A program made the translations under genes and the position numbers. The notes beneath the pieces were generated by a model that worked only from the letters and a program-made list of their open reading frames with translations, searched no databases and was not told where the DNA came from. A stretch of 64,000 bases of DNA, from the NCBI RefSeq assembly GCF_030271535.1, contig NZ_JASCXJ010000001.1, positions 429,278 to 493,277 on the forward strand, written 5' to 3'. The stretch comes from Nocardiopsis sp. ATB16-24 (lineage in GTDB: Bacteria; Actinomycetota; Actinomycetes; Streptosporangiales; Streptosporangiaceae). Below are positions 1 through 9,131 of this stretch, in pieces (within the stretch, counting starts at the first letter, position 1; the number at the start of each line of letters is the position of its first letter).

Positions 1-1059
<1,059 letters not shown>

Positions 1060-1349
1060 CACCAATGTCCTTAACCGGTCCTGGGTGTACACGACTCAGG
1101 TTAGCGGCTGGCGGGGCCGGACGCGGACGCCTTCCCCAGCCCCGCTCCCCCTCGGTGCCTCCGCCGACCTGGAGAGGTCGGACACGGGGCACGGGAGCGG
1201 ATCGGGGAATCGCCACCCTCTTCCCTCTCCACACCGACCGGCCGGTTTGTTACCCTTCGGTCAAAGTGGCACAGGACACGCGGTCCGGGTCACACTGGAG
1301 TTCCGCCCTGCCCTGTCCGTCTTCGTTCCGTCTGTCTTCGGGAGGCCCC

Positions 1350-2909
1350 ATGTTCAACCTGTCCGTGCTTCTGGAAGACGGTGCCCGGTCGGTCCCCGAG
1401 AAGGAGTGTCTGGTCTTCGGAGACCTGCGCCTGAACTACGCGATCACGGACATGATCGCCAACCAGGTCGCGAACCTCCTGGTCTCCCGGGGAGTCAGGC
1501 CCGGTGACCGTATCGCGCTGGCCAGTCCGAACGTGCCCTACTTCCCCTTCGTGTACTTCGGCGCCCTCAAGGCGGGCGCGGTGGTCGTACCGTTGAACGT
1601 TCTGCTGACCCCCCGTGAGATCGCCTACCACCTGGAGGACTCCGGGGCCAAGGCGCTCTTCGCCTTCACCGGTACTCCCGAACTCCCGCTGGGCGAGCGT
1701 GCCTTCGAGGCCTTCGGCCAGGTGGAGGGCTGTGAGTTCTACGTGGACCTGCCCGCCACCCCCGGCGCCACCGAGTCCACGATCGAGGGGGCCGAGACCT
1801 TCTGGAAGGCCCTGGAGGGTCAGCCCGGCGAATTCGAGACGGTGCAGGCCGGCGCCGACGACACCGCCGTCATCATCTACACCAGTGGCACCACCGGTAA
1901 GCCCAAGGGCGCCGAGCTGAGCCACAGCAACCTGATGATGAACGCCGTCGTCTCCTCCAGTCTGGTCAATCCCCACCCCGAGGGACGCGACATCAGCCTG
2001 GTCGTCCTGCCGCTGTTCCACATCTTCGGACAGACGGTCATGCTCAACGCGGTCCTGTACCGGCACGGGACGATGATCCTCATGCCGCGCTTCGACGGGG
2101 CCGAGGCGCTCAGGCTCATGGAGAAGGAGAACGTCACCGGCTTCGCGGGCGTGCCGACCATGTACTGGGGTCTGCTGAACGCCGTGCAGACGGCCGAATC
2201 GGGCACCTACGACATCGAGAAGATCGCGGGCAACATCGTGGACGCGGTCTCGGGGGGCGCCGCCCTGCCTGGACAGCTGGCCGAGGACTTCACCAAGACC
2301 TTCGGAGTGGGTATCAAGGAGGGCTACGGCCTGTCCGAGACCTCGCCGGTGGTCTCCTTCAACAACCCCAAGGTCAAGGCCAAGACCGGCTCGATCGGTC
2401 TGCCGGTGTGGGGTGTGGAGATGAAGCTCATCGACGCCGACTGGAACGAGCAGCAGGAGGAGGGCGAGATCGCGGTGCGCGGGCACTGCGTGATGAAGGG
2501 TTACCACAACCGCCCCGAGGTCAACGCCGAGGTGATACGGGACGGGTGGTTCCGCACCGGCGACATCGCCCGCCGCGATGAGGAGGGCTTCTACTTCATC
2601 ATCGACCGCTCCAAGGACATGATCATCCGCGGTGGTTACAACGTCTACCCGCGTGAGGTCGAGGAGGTCCTGATGACCCACGAGGCGGTCAGCCTGGCCG
2701 CCGTCGTCGGTGTCCCCCACGACACCCACGGTGAGGAGATCAAGGCGTTCGTGATCCCCAAGGAGGGCGCCGAGGTCACCCCCGAGGAGCTCGTCGACTG
2801 GGCCAAGGAGCGTCTGGCCGCCTACAAGTACCCCCGTGAGGTGGAGCTGCGCACCGAGCTGCCGATGACCTCCACCGGCAAGATCCTCAAGCGCGAGCTG
2901 CGCGACTGA
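1350..2909 (+). CDS. fadD: Long-chain fatty-acid--CoA ligase (acyl-CoA synthetase), 519 aa
   Basis: ANL-superfamily enzyme that activates a carboxylic acid, probably a medium- or long-chain fatty acid, to acyl-AMP and then acyl-CoA. The P-loop YTSGTTGKPKGAE is at about residues 177-190, GYGLSETSP at about 325, the adenylate-binding DGWFRTGDIA at about 397, the hinge and A8 region IIDRSKDMIIRGG at about 415, and the catalytic lysine motif STGKILKREL at the C-terminus. The ATG at 1350 is chosen because GGGAGG lies just upstream and the protein then begins at the usual N-terminus. The frame stays open further 5' without a site. The gene is monocistronic and followed by a strong hairpin. Chain-length specificity cannot be read from sequence. 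Confidence 0.95.
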   Translation: MFNLSVLLEDGARSVPEKECLVFGDLRLNYAITDMIANQVANLLVSRGVRPGDRIALASPNVPYFPFVYFGALKAGAVVVPLNVLLTPREIAYHLEDSGAKALFAFTGTPELPLGERAFEAFGQVEGCEFYVDLPATPGATESTIEGAETFWKALEGQPGEFETVQAGADDTAVIIYTSGTTGKPKGAELSHSNLMMNAVVSSSLVNPHPEGRDISLVVLPLFHIFGQTVMLNAVLYRHGTMILMPRFDGAEALRLMEKENVTGFAGVPTMYWGLLNAVQTAESGTYDIEKIAGNIVDAVSGGAALPGQLAEDFTKTFGVGIKEGYGLSETSPVVSFNNPKVKAKTGSIGLPVWGVEMKLIDADWNEQQEEGEIAVRGHCVMKGYHNRPEVNAEVIRDGWFRTGDIARRDEEGFYFIIDRSKDMIIRGGYNVYPREVEEVLMTHEAVSLAAVVGVPHDTHGEEIKAFVIPKEGAEVTPEELVDWAKERLAAYKYPREVELRTELPMTSTGKILKRELRD

Positions 2910-2916
2910 GTCCGCG

Positions 2917-2955
2917 ACGGGTCCCGATCCTCCTTCCGAGGGGATCGGGACCCGT
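2917..2955. terminator. Perfect 14-bp-stem hairpin after the acyl-CoA ligase
   Basis: The arms ACGGGTCCCGATCC (2917-2930) and GGATCGGGACCCGT (2942-2955) are exact reverse complements with an 11-nt loop. The hairpin starts 8 nt after the ligase stop codon. There is no U-tract, as is usual in actinobacteria. Confidence 0.85.
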
Positions 2956-3039
2956 CTTCGGTGGGGGCGCGGCGAAGGACCCGCCCTCGACGGCGCCCGG
3001 AGAAGGCGGCGTCCCGAAGGCGGGTCCCGAAGGCACCGG

Positions 3040-3939
3040 TCAGCCCTTGACGGCTCCCTGGACGAGTCCGGAGACCAGGAAACGCTGAACGAGGACGAAG
3101 AAGACCATCACCGGGATGGTGATGAGCGTGGAGGCGGCCATCACATGTCCCCAGTCGTTGGCGTACTGGCCGAAGAACTGGCGCAGCCCGACCGCCACCG
3201 TGTACTTCTCACTCTGGGTCATGAAGGTCAGCGCCAGCACGAACTCATTCCACGCCACGATGAACGAGAAGATGGCGGTGGCCACCAGTCCCGGGGCGAC
3301 CAGGGGGAACAACACCCTCCAGAACATCTGACTCCATGAGGCACCGTCGATGTAGGCGGCCTCCTCCACCTCCACCGGCACGGCCGCGACGAAGCCGCGC
3401 ATCATCCACACCGCCAGCGGCAGGGAGAGCGCCACGTAGACCGCGCCCAGACCCAGCACGGTGTTGAGCAGCCTCAGGTCGCGCACCTGGAGGAAGAGCG
3501 GGATGACCAACGCCTCCAACGGCACCATCTGCACGATGAGGATCATCACCAGGACGGCCGTGCGCAACCGGAAACGGAATCGGGCCACCGCCACCGCGGC
3601 CAGCAGCGACAGCACGCACGCGCCGGCCACGGTGATGCAGGCGACGATGAGCGAATTGCGCATGTACGTGCCGAAGTCGGCCTCGGTCAGTACGTAGACG
3701 AAGTTGTCCAGGGACACCCCGGTGGGCAACAGCGACCCCGTGCCCGCGGTGGCCCTGTCGGAGAAGGCGCTGACGAGCATGAAGTAGACGGGAAAGAGGG
3801 TGAAGAGCAACAGCACGGCCACTCCGAGCCCCTTGGCCAGGGACCGGACCGTGCGCAGGACCTCTCCCCTGCGGCGGGCGGCGCGGACGCGCTGTTCCCA
3901 CGAGGTGTCGGCGGCGGGTGTGTCGGTGCGCGTGACCAC
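3040..3939 (-). CDS. Sugar ABC transporter permease, MalG type (importer 1)
   Basis: Inner-membrane permease of a CUT1-type carbohydrate importer, 299 aa. It has a short charged cytoplasmic N-terminus, about six hydrophobic segments, and the EAA loop EAAYIDGASWSQMFWR at about residues 193-208 that contacts the ATPase. The C-terminal VQGAVKG tail is typical of MalG-like subunits. The GTG at 3939 is chosen because AGGAGG lies 6 nt upstream; a TTG 15 nt further 5' has no site. Its partner permease and binding protein lie at 4418-6725 on the same strand, but a plus-strand gene sits between the two permeases. It may therefore need its own promoter. No ATPase gene is nearby, so a shared MsiK-like ATPase is inferred. 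The substrate is unknown. Confidence 0.93.
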   Translation of the reverse strand: MVTRTDTPAADTSWEQRVRAARRRGEVLRTVRSLAKGLGVAVLLLFTLFPVYFMLVSAFSDRATAGTGSLLPTGVSLDNFVYVLTEADFGTYMRNSLIVACITVAGACVLSLLAAVAVARFRFRLRTAVLVMILIVQMVPLEALVIPLFLQVRDLRLLNTVLGLGAVYVALSLPLAVWMMRGFVAAVPVEVEEAAYIDGASWSQMFWRVLFPLVAPGLVATAIFSFIVAWNEFVLALTFMTQSEKYTVAVGLRQFFGQYANDWGHVMAASTLITIPVMVFFVLVQRFLVSGLVQGAVKG

Positions 3940-3978
3940 GGTGTTCCTCCTCAACGGTGCCCGCGGGGCCGGATCCGG

Positions 3979-4009
3979 TTGCTCCAGGTCCGAAGCGGAC
4001 CGTTAGAAT
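3979..4009 (+). promoter_or_regulatory. Candidate promoter for the small plus-strand gene between the permeases
   Basis: TTGCTC (3979-3984) and TAGAAT (4004-4009) are separated by 19 bp and lie 55 bp before a 12-codon leader frame with a strong ribosome-binding site. It reads opposite to the ABC genes. Identified by eye only. Confidence 0.4.
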
Positions 4010-4063
4010 CCTCCTTTGGCCGGGGGCGGGCCACCTTGGCGCCCCGGCGCTGGAGGAGGAGAC

Positions 4064-4102
4064 ATGACTGTGTCTGCGGGGTCGCCGGAGGCGGTGGCGT
4101 AG
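4064..4102 (+). CDS. Twelve-codon leader ORF with strong ribosome-binding site
   Basis: The ATG at 4064 follows GGAGGAGGAG (4052-4061) at near-ideal spacing, yet the frame closes at TAG 4100-4102 after 12 codons (M-T-V-S-A-G-S-P-E-A-V-A). The next gene starts with GTG at 4107 in another frame, only 4 nt after this stop, and has no good site of its own close by. The arrangement suggests translational coupling or a coding leader. The alternative is that an ancestral start was frameshifted. The peptide shows no run of rare codons or of one amino acid that would point to attenuation. Confidence 0.45.
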   Translation: MTVSAGSPEAVA

Positions 4103-4106
4103 CGCC

Positions 4107-4394
4107 GTGCACGATTCCTCCGGCCCCTCCCCCACCGAGGTCGTCATCAACTGGATCCCCCATGACGCGCGTTTCCGGGACCACGCGGTCCGACACGCCC
4201 TGGACGATCCCAGCGGGCGACTGCTGCACTCCTACGTCGACGACCTCGTCAACGGGAACCATGACGAGGGACGCCCGTTGGGCGAGTACGACCTGCGCAC
4301 CATGGCCGCGGTGCGCGAGGACCTGCACCGCGACTCCCTGTCCTCGGTGGACTGGCGCCGGGTACGCGACAAGCTGGTCTCGGGCGTCCACTGA
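4107..4394 (+). CDS. Small hypothetical protein between two ABC permease genes
   Basis: A 95-residue acidic soluble protein that I do not recognise. It has no signal peptide, membrane segment or metal motif. Sequence landmarks are VVINWIPHDARFRDHAVRHAL near the N-terminus (broken here at residues 11-31) and a helical C-terminus with DLRTMAAVREDLHRD. Codon use looks like that of neighbouring genes, supporting a real gene. It lies antiparallel between the MalG-type and MalF-type genes of importer 1, its stop 23 nt from the end of the MalF-type gene. The start is a GTG that probably relies on coupling to the 12-codon frame just upstream. Function is unknown; position alone does not show that it acts in sugar uptake. 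Confidence 0.7.
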   Translation: MHDSSGPSPTEVVINWIPHDARFRDHAVRHALDDPSGRLLHSYVDDLVNGNHDEGRPLGEYDLRTMAAVREDLHRDSLSSVDWRRVRDKLVSGVH

Positions 4395-4417
4395 GCCCTC
4401 TCCCCGCGTCGCCGTGG

Positions 4418-5428
4418 TCATCGGAGCCCGTCCTCTCGGAACAGCGCGCGCAGATAGAACACGGTGACCACCAGCAACAGCAGCGTCAGCAGGACCGCGA
4501 TGGCCGAACCGAGACCGTAGTCGTTGTGGCCGAAGGACCGCACGTAGGACCACACACCCAGGTTGAGCATCTGAGAGCCGCCCACGTCTCCGCCGGGCAT
4601 CAGGTAGATCTGCGCGAAGACCTTGAAGTCCCAGATGGTGGAGAGCACGGTGACGACGGCGAAGACCGGACGCAGAACCGGGAAGGTGACGTGCCAGAAG
4701 CGTTTCCAGGCGCCCGCGCCGTCGATGCGCGCCGCCTCGTGCAGTTCCCTGGGCACCGTGAGCAGGCCGGCGAGCACGGTCACGGCCACGAACGGGAAGC
4801 CGCCGTGCACCACGTTGAGCGTGACGATGGCGTAGAAGAACAGTCGGTCGGCGAACCAGTTGTACCCGGAAGGGTCCACCAGGCCCATGGAGCCCAGCGC
4901 CTGGGCGACGACGCCGCTGTCGACATCGAAGATCCAGAGCCACACGTAGGTGCCGCTGACCGCGGGCATGGCCCAGGCCACCATGATGCAGGAGACCACG
5001 AAGATCCTCAGCACGGGGTTCAGCGTGGACAGCAGCAACGCGACCAGCGTGCCCACGACGATGGTGGTCAGCACCGCGACCGCGGCGAAGACCACCGTGT
5101 TGAGCATCGCGACCTGCCACAGGTACGGGTCGGTCAACAGGGTGAGGTAGTTGTCCAGGCCGACGAACTCGGACTCGCCCGAGACGAGGTTGCGCAGCCG
5201 GTACTCGCGAAAGGACAGCCACACGATCCGGCCGAGCGGGAACAACAACAGCAGCCCGATGACGGTCAGCGCGGGGGTGAGCAGGACCCAGGGAAGGAGC
5301 GCCCGGCGTCCTCGCATGCCCAGGAGCGGTGCCCTCCGCGCCCCGGGCCGCCGCGGGGACGGCCCGGACGGGCGCTGGACCTCCTGCTCCGGTCCGCTGC
5401 TGGTGCCCAGCCCGACCGGTGTTCGCAC
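4418..5428 (-). CDS. Sugar ABC transporter permease, MalF type (importer 1)
   Basis: Inner-membrane permease of 336 aa that pairs with the MalG-type subunit at 3040-3939. A proline/arginine-rich cytoplasmic N-terminus of about 40 residues precedes the first of about six hydrophobic segments. The EAA loop HEAARIDGAGAWKRFW is at about residues 230-245. The GTG at 5428 begins 4 bp after the stop of the binding-protein gene and has GGAGGG 7 nt upstream, so the two are co-transcribed and probably coupled. Longer in-frame starts inside the upstream gene have no such site. CUT1 family membership is clear; the sugar is not. Confidence 0.94.
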   Translation of the reverse strand: MRTPVGLGTSSGPEQEVQRPSGPSPRRPGARRAPLLGMRGRRALLPWVLLTPALTVIGLLLLFPLGRIVWLSFREYRLRNLVSGESEFVGLDNYLTLLTDPYLWQVAMLNTVVFAAVAVLTTIVVGTLVALLLSTLNPVLRIFVVSCIMVAWAMPAVSGTYVWLWIFDVDSGVVAQALGSMGLVDPSGYNWFADRLFFYAIVTLNVVHGGFPFVAVTVLAGLLTVPRELHEAARIDGAGAWKRFWHVTFPVLRPVFAVVTVLSTIWDFKVFAQIYLMPGGDVGGSQMLNLGVWSYVRSFGHNDYGLGSAIAVLLTLLLLVVTVFYLRALFREDGLR

Positions 5429-5432
5429 GTGT

Positions 5433-6725
5433 CTACCCTCCGTTGAGGATGCGTTCGATCTCGTCCGCGGCGCTCTCCGTGGCCTCTTCCACCGTGGCCT
5501 CGCCGTTGAGGATGTCCTGCTGCATGCCGACCAGGACCTTCTCCGCCTCCACCTGGGTCCAGGCGGGGGTGACCGGCACGCCCCGGCTGGCCTCGCCGAG
5601 TTGGACGGCGAAGGGCTCCAGGATGGGGTCGGCGGAGGCGGAGAACTCGTCCACGCCCTCGATCGCCCCCGGGAAGAACCCGGTCTCCTCGGCCCAGCGC
5701 ATGGAGAACTCGTCACCGGTCAGGTGTTGGACGTACTGCCAGGCCGCCTCCTCGTTCCCGGTGCCCTCGAAGACCGACAGCAACGAGCCGCCCGCGAAGG
5801 AGGGCATGTGGCCGCCGTCCTGCCCGGGCAGTGTGAAGGAGTCGATCCTGCCCTCCAGGTCGGGGTTGGCCTCCAGGATCGCCTTGGGGTTGGCGCTGCC
5901 GAGGATGGCCATGGCGGCCTCCTCGTCGGCGATGGCCTCCATGACGTCGATCTCGTTCCAGTTGACGGCCCCGGTGGTGGAGGTGCCGTCCTTCAGGGCG
6001 AGGTCGGTGAAGAACTCGATTCCGGCACGCCCCTCGTCGGTGTCCATCTGCGAGGTCCAGCCGCCGTCGGAGCCCTGCACCGCGATCTCTCCGCCACCGC
6101 CCCAGATCCAGGGCATGATCGAGTACTGGGCGTCCCCCGGTACGGGGAAGGCGATCATGTCCTCCTCCGCCTCGGACAGGGCCAGGGCGGTCTCGCGCAG
6201 CTCGTCCCAGTTCCGCGGGACCTCCAGGTCGTGTTCCTCGAACAGGTCGCTGCGGTAGACGATGGAGCGGATGGAGGCGTACCAGGGCACACCGTAGACG
6301 CCGTCTTCGATCTGTCCCATCTCCATCAGACCGGGGATGTACCGGTCCGTCTCGATGCCGTATCCGGACAGGTCGTGCAGGGCTCCCGCGTCGGCGAAGC
6401 CGGGTGTGAGGGTGTTGCCGAGCTCGACGACGTCGGGCACCGTGCCACCCGCGATGGCGGTGGAGATCTTGTTCTGGGCGTCCTGCCAGGGCACGAACTC
6501 GACCTGGACCTCGACACCGGTCTCGTCGGTGAACGCGGCGTTGGCCGCTTCGAAGAAGCCCGTCTCGTCAGGGTTGGTCCCCTGCATGATCCAGACCAGG
6601 AGGCTGTCGGTGTCGGAGGCGTCGCCTCCACCGCCTCCTCCGGTTCCGCACGCCGTCGCGGCAAGGACCAGTACCGCCGCCGCGGCGGGAAGCAGAACGT
6701 ATCCGTGTGTTCGTCTGCGGGCCAT
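5433..6725 (-). CDS. Extracellular sugar-binding lipoprotein (importer 1)
   Basis: Solute-binding protein of 430 aa for the CUT1 importer. It starts with a positively charged n-region and a hydrophobic stretch ending in the lipobox LAATACG, after which the cysteine would be lipidated and anchored to the outer face of the membrane. A glycine-rich linker follows, then a two-lobed family-1 binding-protein fold with many surface aromatics (for example PWYASIRS and MPWIWGGGG). The ATG at 6725 follows GGGAGGCG at good spacing; a longer frame upstream would place extra residues before the signal peptide. First gene of the operon. It resembles MalE-like proteins for oligosaccharides, but the ligand cannot be assigned. 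Confidence 0.94.
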   Translation of the reverse strand: MARRRTHGYVLLPAAAAVLVLAATACGTGGGGGGDASDTDSLLVWIMQGTNPDETGFFEAANAAFTDETGVEVQVEFVPWQDAQNKISTAIAGGTVPDVVELGNTLTPGFADAGALHDLSGYGIETDRYIPGLMEMGQIEDGVYGVPWYASIRSIVYRSDLFEEHDLEVPRNWDELRETALALSEAEEDMIAFPVPGDAQYSIMPWIWGGGGEIAVQGSDGGWTSQMDTDEGRAGIEFFTDLALKDGTSTTGAVNWNEIDVMEAIADEEAAMAILGSANPKAILEANPDLEGRIDSFTLPGQDGGHMPSFAGGSLLSVFEGTGNEEAAWQYVQHLTGDEFSMRWAEETGFFPGAIEGVDEFSASADPILEPFAVQLGEASRGVPVTPAWTQVEAEKVLVGMQQDILNGEATVEEATESAADEIERILNGG

Positions 6726-7087
6726 CGGCACGCCTCCCGTTCCTTTCGAGGGTCCCCTCAGGGTTGGTAGGAAACCTACGTAAAGAACCACCTGGAGTGA
6801 AGTAAACCACTATATTTTGTGTCTGAGCCGTTAGAGAGGCGTTCTGGGAGGGAGTGTCGCGATCGTGGAACGAAGAACGCGTGTCGCCCCTTCCTTCCTG
6901 TTCGCCCTGGTCATGGGCGAAGGAACGTCGCCCGTCCGCCCCCGAGTCCGGGGGCGCAGGGGGTTGCGCGGACGCCGCGACCGGGCGCGCGAGAACGGCC
7001 CGCCACGCCACGGACGTCGAGGCCCCCTGCCGTCGAGGAGCTCGAAGGGCCGTGGCGGAGGTGGGCGGGGCCTGTGGGGATCACGGT
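6726..7087. promoter_or_regulatory. Upstream region of importer 1 with AT-rich patch and repeats
   Basis: This 362-bp gap holds no convincing gene. Near the binding-protein gene it contains the inverted repeat GTAGG-AAA-CCTAC (6767-6779), two direct AACCAC copies (6786-6791 and 6805-6810) and an unusually AT-rich stretch around 6795-6820. These are plausible promoter and operator elements for the minus-strand operon. No adjacent regulator gene was found, so the binding factor is unknown. The remainder (about 6840-7087) is GC-rich and featureless to me. Confidence 0.45.
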
Positions 7088-7573
7088 CTATTCGGCCAGT
7101 CCGGTCACCTGGCGCAGGGTGGACAGGAGTTCGGCGCGCTTGTACACCGCCAGACCGATGGCGGCGGCGAAGGCCGCGAGCATGTGCACGTAGACCATGG
7201 GGTCGCCCCGGGTGAAGCGTTCGGCGGCCTCCTCCTCTCCGACCGTGTGGGCCTCCCACGCGGTGGAGACGGCGAACTCCAGTTCGGGAGGGAGCATCTC
7301 GGCCGCCATCCGGGCGACGGCCTCCCGGGAGTCGGCGGGCTTCCACACGACACCGGTCTGTTGGACACGGCGGCTGAGGAAGGCCGCGATGACCTTCAAT
7401 TCGGAGACGACGGCGTCGGCGTCGTCGAAGGCGCGCGGAAGGACCTCGTCGAGCTCCTTCCTGTCCCGATCGGCGTAGGCGGCGATCAGGTCGATGGCGG
7501 TCCGTTTGACGTGCCCGGGCACGTCGGAGTCGGACGTGTGCCCGTTGGCGCTGTCATCGAAGGACTCGGACAC
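7088..7573 (-). CDS. Hypothetical protein, 161 aa
   Basis: Unrecognised soluble helical protein. It begins with about 20 polar residues; the rest is predicted alpha-helical, with alternating acidic and alanine-rich stretches and an IAAFLSRRVQQTG segment near the middle. A moderately hydrophobic helix (AAFAAAIGLAVY) near the C-terminus is short for a membrane span. The GTG start at 7573 has AAGGGG about 8 nt upstream. It lies alone, about 200 bp downstream of the tmsB stop and past a strong terminator, so it is probably transcribed separately. Confidence 0.75.
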   Translation of the reverse strand: MSESFDDSANGHTSDSDVPGHVKRTAIDLIAAYADRDRKELDEVLPRAFDDADAVVSELKVIAAFLSRRVQQTGVVWKPADSREAVARMAAEMLPPELEFAVSTAWEAHTVGEEEAAERFTRGDPMVYVHMLAAFAAAIGLAVYKRAELLSTLRQVTGLAE

Positions 7574-7732
7574 GGCGTGCCCCTTCCGGTGGGTGTGCGG
7601 CTGGATACATGATGTCGCCCTTCTCGCCGGAGCGCCTGTGGACGAGCCGGGAGCCGCCCCTCGCGAACACGGCGGGTCCGTGCCCGGCGGGCGGGGCGTC
7701 GGTCGAGTCGGCGAAGAGCGCGGTCGGCGTGC

Positions 7733-7764
7733 CCCGGGGCGGTCCCGTACGGGACCGCCCCGGG
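7733..7764. terminator. Perfect 32-bp palindrome downstream of tmsB
   Basis: The 16-nt arms CCCGGGGCGGTCCCGT (7733-7748) and their exact complement (7749-7764) lie 15 nt beyond the tmsB stop. It forms a very stable hairpin with no U-tract, consistent with termination of the tmsAB transcript. Confidence 0.8.
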
Positions 7765-7778
7765 AAGGGGTGAGGTGG

Positions 7779-9065
7779 TCAGAACCGCGGGCGCAACGGC
7801 ATGTGCGCGTCGGTGCCGTCCGGCTTCACTCCGAGGATCTGGTGCAGTTGCACCACGTTCCTCTCGAAGCCGAGCACGCACCCCGCCATGTAGAGCCGCC
7901 AGACCCTGGCGGTGCCCTCTCCGACCTCGGCGACGGCCTCGTCCCAGTTGCGTTCCAGGTTGGCGCCCCAGTGGCGCAGGGTGAGCGCGTAGTGCTCGCG
8001 CAGGTTCTCCTGGTGGCGGATCTCGAAACCGGCGTCGTTCATCGCGGTCTGGATCTGGCCGGGGCCCTCCAACTCACCGTCGGGGAACACGTACCGGTTG
8101 ATGACGCCCTTGGGGTTCATGGGCGCCAGGTCGTTGCGCGGCCGGGTGATGCAGTGGTTGAGCAGCCGTCCCCCGGGCACGAGTTTGGCGTTGAGCGAAG
8201 CGAAGTAGGAGGGCAGGTTCCTCGCTCCCACGTGCTCGGTCAGTCCGATGGAGCTGATCCGGTCGTAGCTGCCGTCGGGCAGGTCCCGGTAGTCCATGTG
8301 GCGGACCTCGGCCAGCTCGGACAGTCCTTCCTGCGCGATCTTCTTCGCCGCCCAGTCGGCCTGTTCCTTGGACAGGGTGACGCCCAGCGCCCGGACACCG
8401 TACTCACGGGCGGCGTGCATGACCATGCCGCCCCATCCACAGCCCACGTCGAGCAGGCGCATGCCCGGCTCCAGACCGAGCTTGCGCGACACCAGTGCGT
8501 ACTTGCGGGACTGCGCGCTCTCCAGTGCGCCGTCGAAGCGCCCCACGCGTTCCAGGGAACCGTCCTCGTCGTCGAAGACCGCGCAGGTGTAGGTCATGGA
8601 CGGCCCCAGGACCAACTCGTAGAAGGCGTTGGAGACGTCGTAGTGGTGGTGGATGACCTCGGCGTCGCGCTGCTTGGAGTGGCGCCATCCCAGGCCGGCG
8701 AGGCGCCCCTTGGTCATTTCCTGCGGAGGCGGGGCGACCCGGTTGACGAACTTGACCCAGCCCACGGAGCGTGCGATCTCGAACAGGTCGCGTCCCGAGA
8801 CGCCGACCCCTCTGTGGAACACGAAGTCCGCCATGCGTCTGAGGGCGGTGTACATGTCCCCCTCCAGCTCCAGGTGGCCGGAGACGTAGGCACGGGTCAG
8901 GCCGACGGCGTCGGGGGACTGGGCCAGGTAGTTGACCGCGACCGGGGTACGCACGTGCAGCGTGATGTCGCTGTCGGGGTCCCCGGAAGCGCTGCCGTCG
9001 TAGGCGGTGAACCGGATGGGCGCGTCGGGCCCCACGACGCGTTCGAAGATCTCGGCGAGTCTCAT
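7779..9065 (-). CDS. tmsB: S-adenosylmethionine-dependent fatty-acyl methyltransferase (10-methylene formation)
   Basis: Cyclopropane-fatty-acid-synthase family methyltransferase of 428 aa. The lipid/bicarbonate-site region HHHYDVSNAFYE is at residues 139-150 and the SAM-binding motif LDVGCGWGG at 205-213. The C-terminal part has the family's CITRPRND and FPDGEL segments. It is followed upstream by an FAD oxidoreductase on the same strand (66-bp gap). From established work on actinobacterial TmsB/TmsA (BfaB/BfaA) pairs, this enzyme methylates the double bond of a phospholipid-bound oleoyl chain to a 10-methylene product, which the partner reduces to 10-methylstearate (tuberculostearate). A simple cyclopropane synthase is the alternative, but the pairing argues against it. 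Confidence 0.9.
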   Translation of the reverse strand: MRLAEIFERVVGPDAPIRFTAYDGSASGDPDSDITLHVRTPVAVNYLAQSPDAVGLTRAYVSGHLELEGDMYTALRRMADFVFHRGVGVSGRDLFEIARSVGWVKFVNRVAPPPQEMTKGRLAGLGWRHSKQRDAEVIHHHYDVSNAFYELVLGPSMTYTCAVFDDEDGSLERVGRFDGALESAQSRKYALVSRKLGLEPGMRLLDVGCGWGGMVMHAAREYGVRALGVTLSKEQADWAAKKIAQEGLSELAEVRHMDYRDLPDGSYDRISSIGLTEHVGARNLPSYFASLNAKLVPGGRLLNHCITRPRNDLAPMNPKGVINRYVFPDGELEGPGQIQTAMNDAGFEIRHQENLREHYALTLRHWGANLERNWDEAVAEVGEGTARVWRLYMAGCVLGFERNVVQLHQILGVKPDGTDAHMPLRPRF

Positions 9066-9131
9066 GCTCTGTCCTTCCTCCTACCGTGGGGCGTCCCCGT
9101 CCCCGCGGTCACGTCCCAGTGGTGTCATGGC

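Noticed and set aside
1060..1349. T-box or other riboswitch before leuS
   Set aside because: I could not find the T-box sequence or a specifier loop in the leuS upstream region.
1290..2729. Long minus-strand open frame (about 479 codons) inside the acyl-CoA ligase
   Set aside because: Antisense to a clearly conserved gene; its composition is that of a shadow frame in GC-rich DNA and no family motif is present.
6865..7215. Arginine/glycine-rich plus-strand frame
   Set aside because: Overlaps the end of a better supported minus-strand gene, lacks a ribosome-binding site and has random-like composition.
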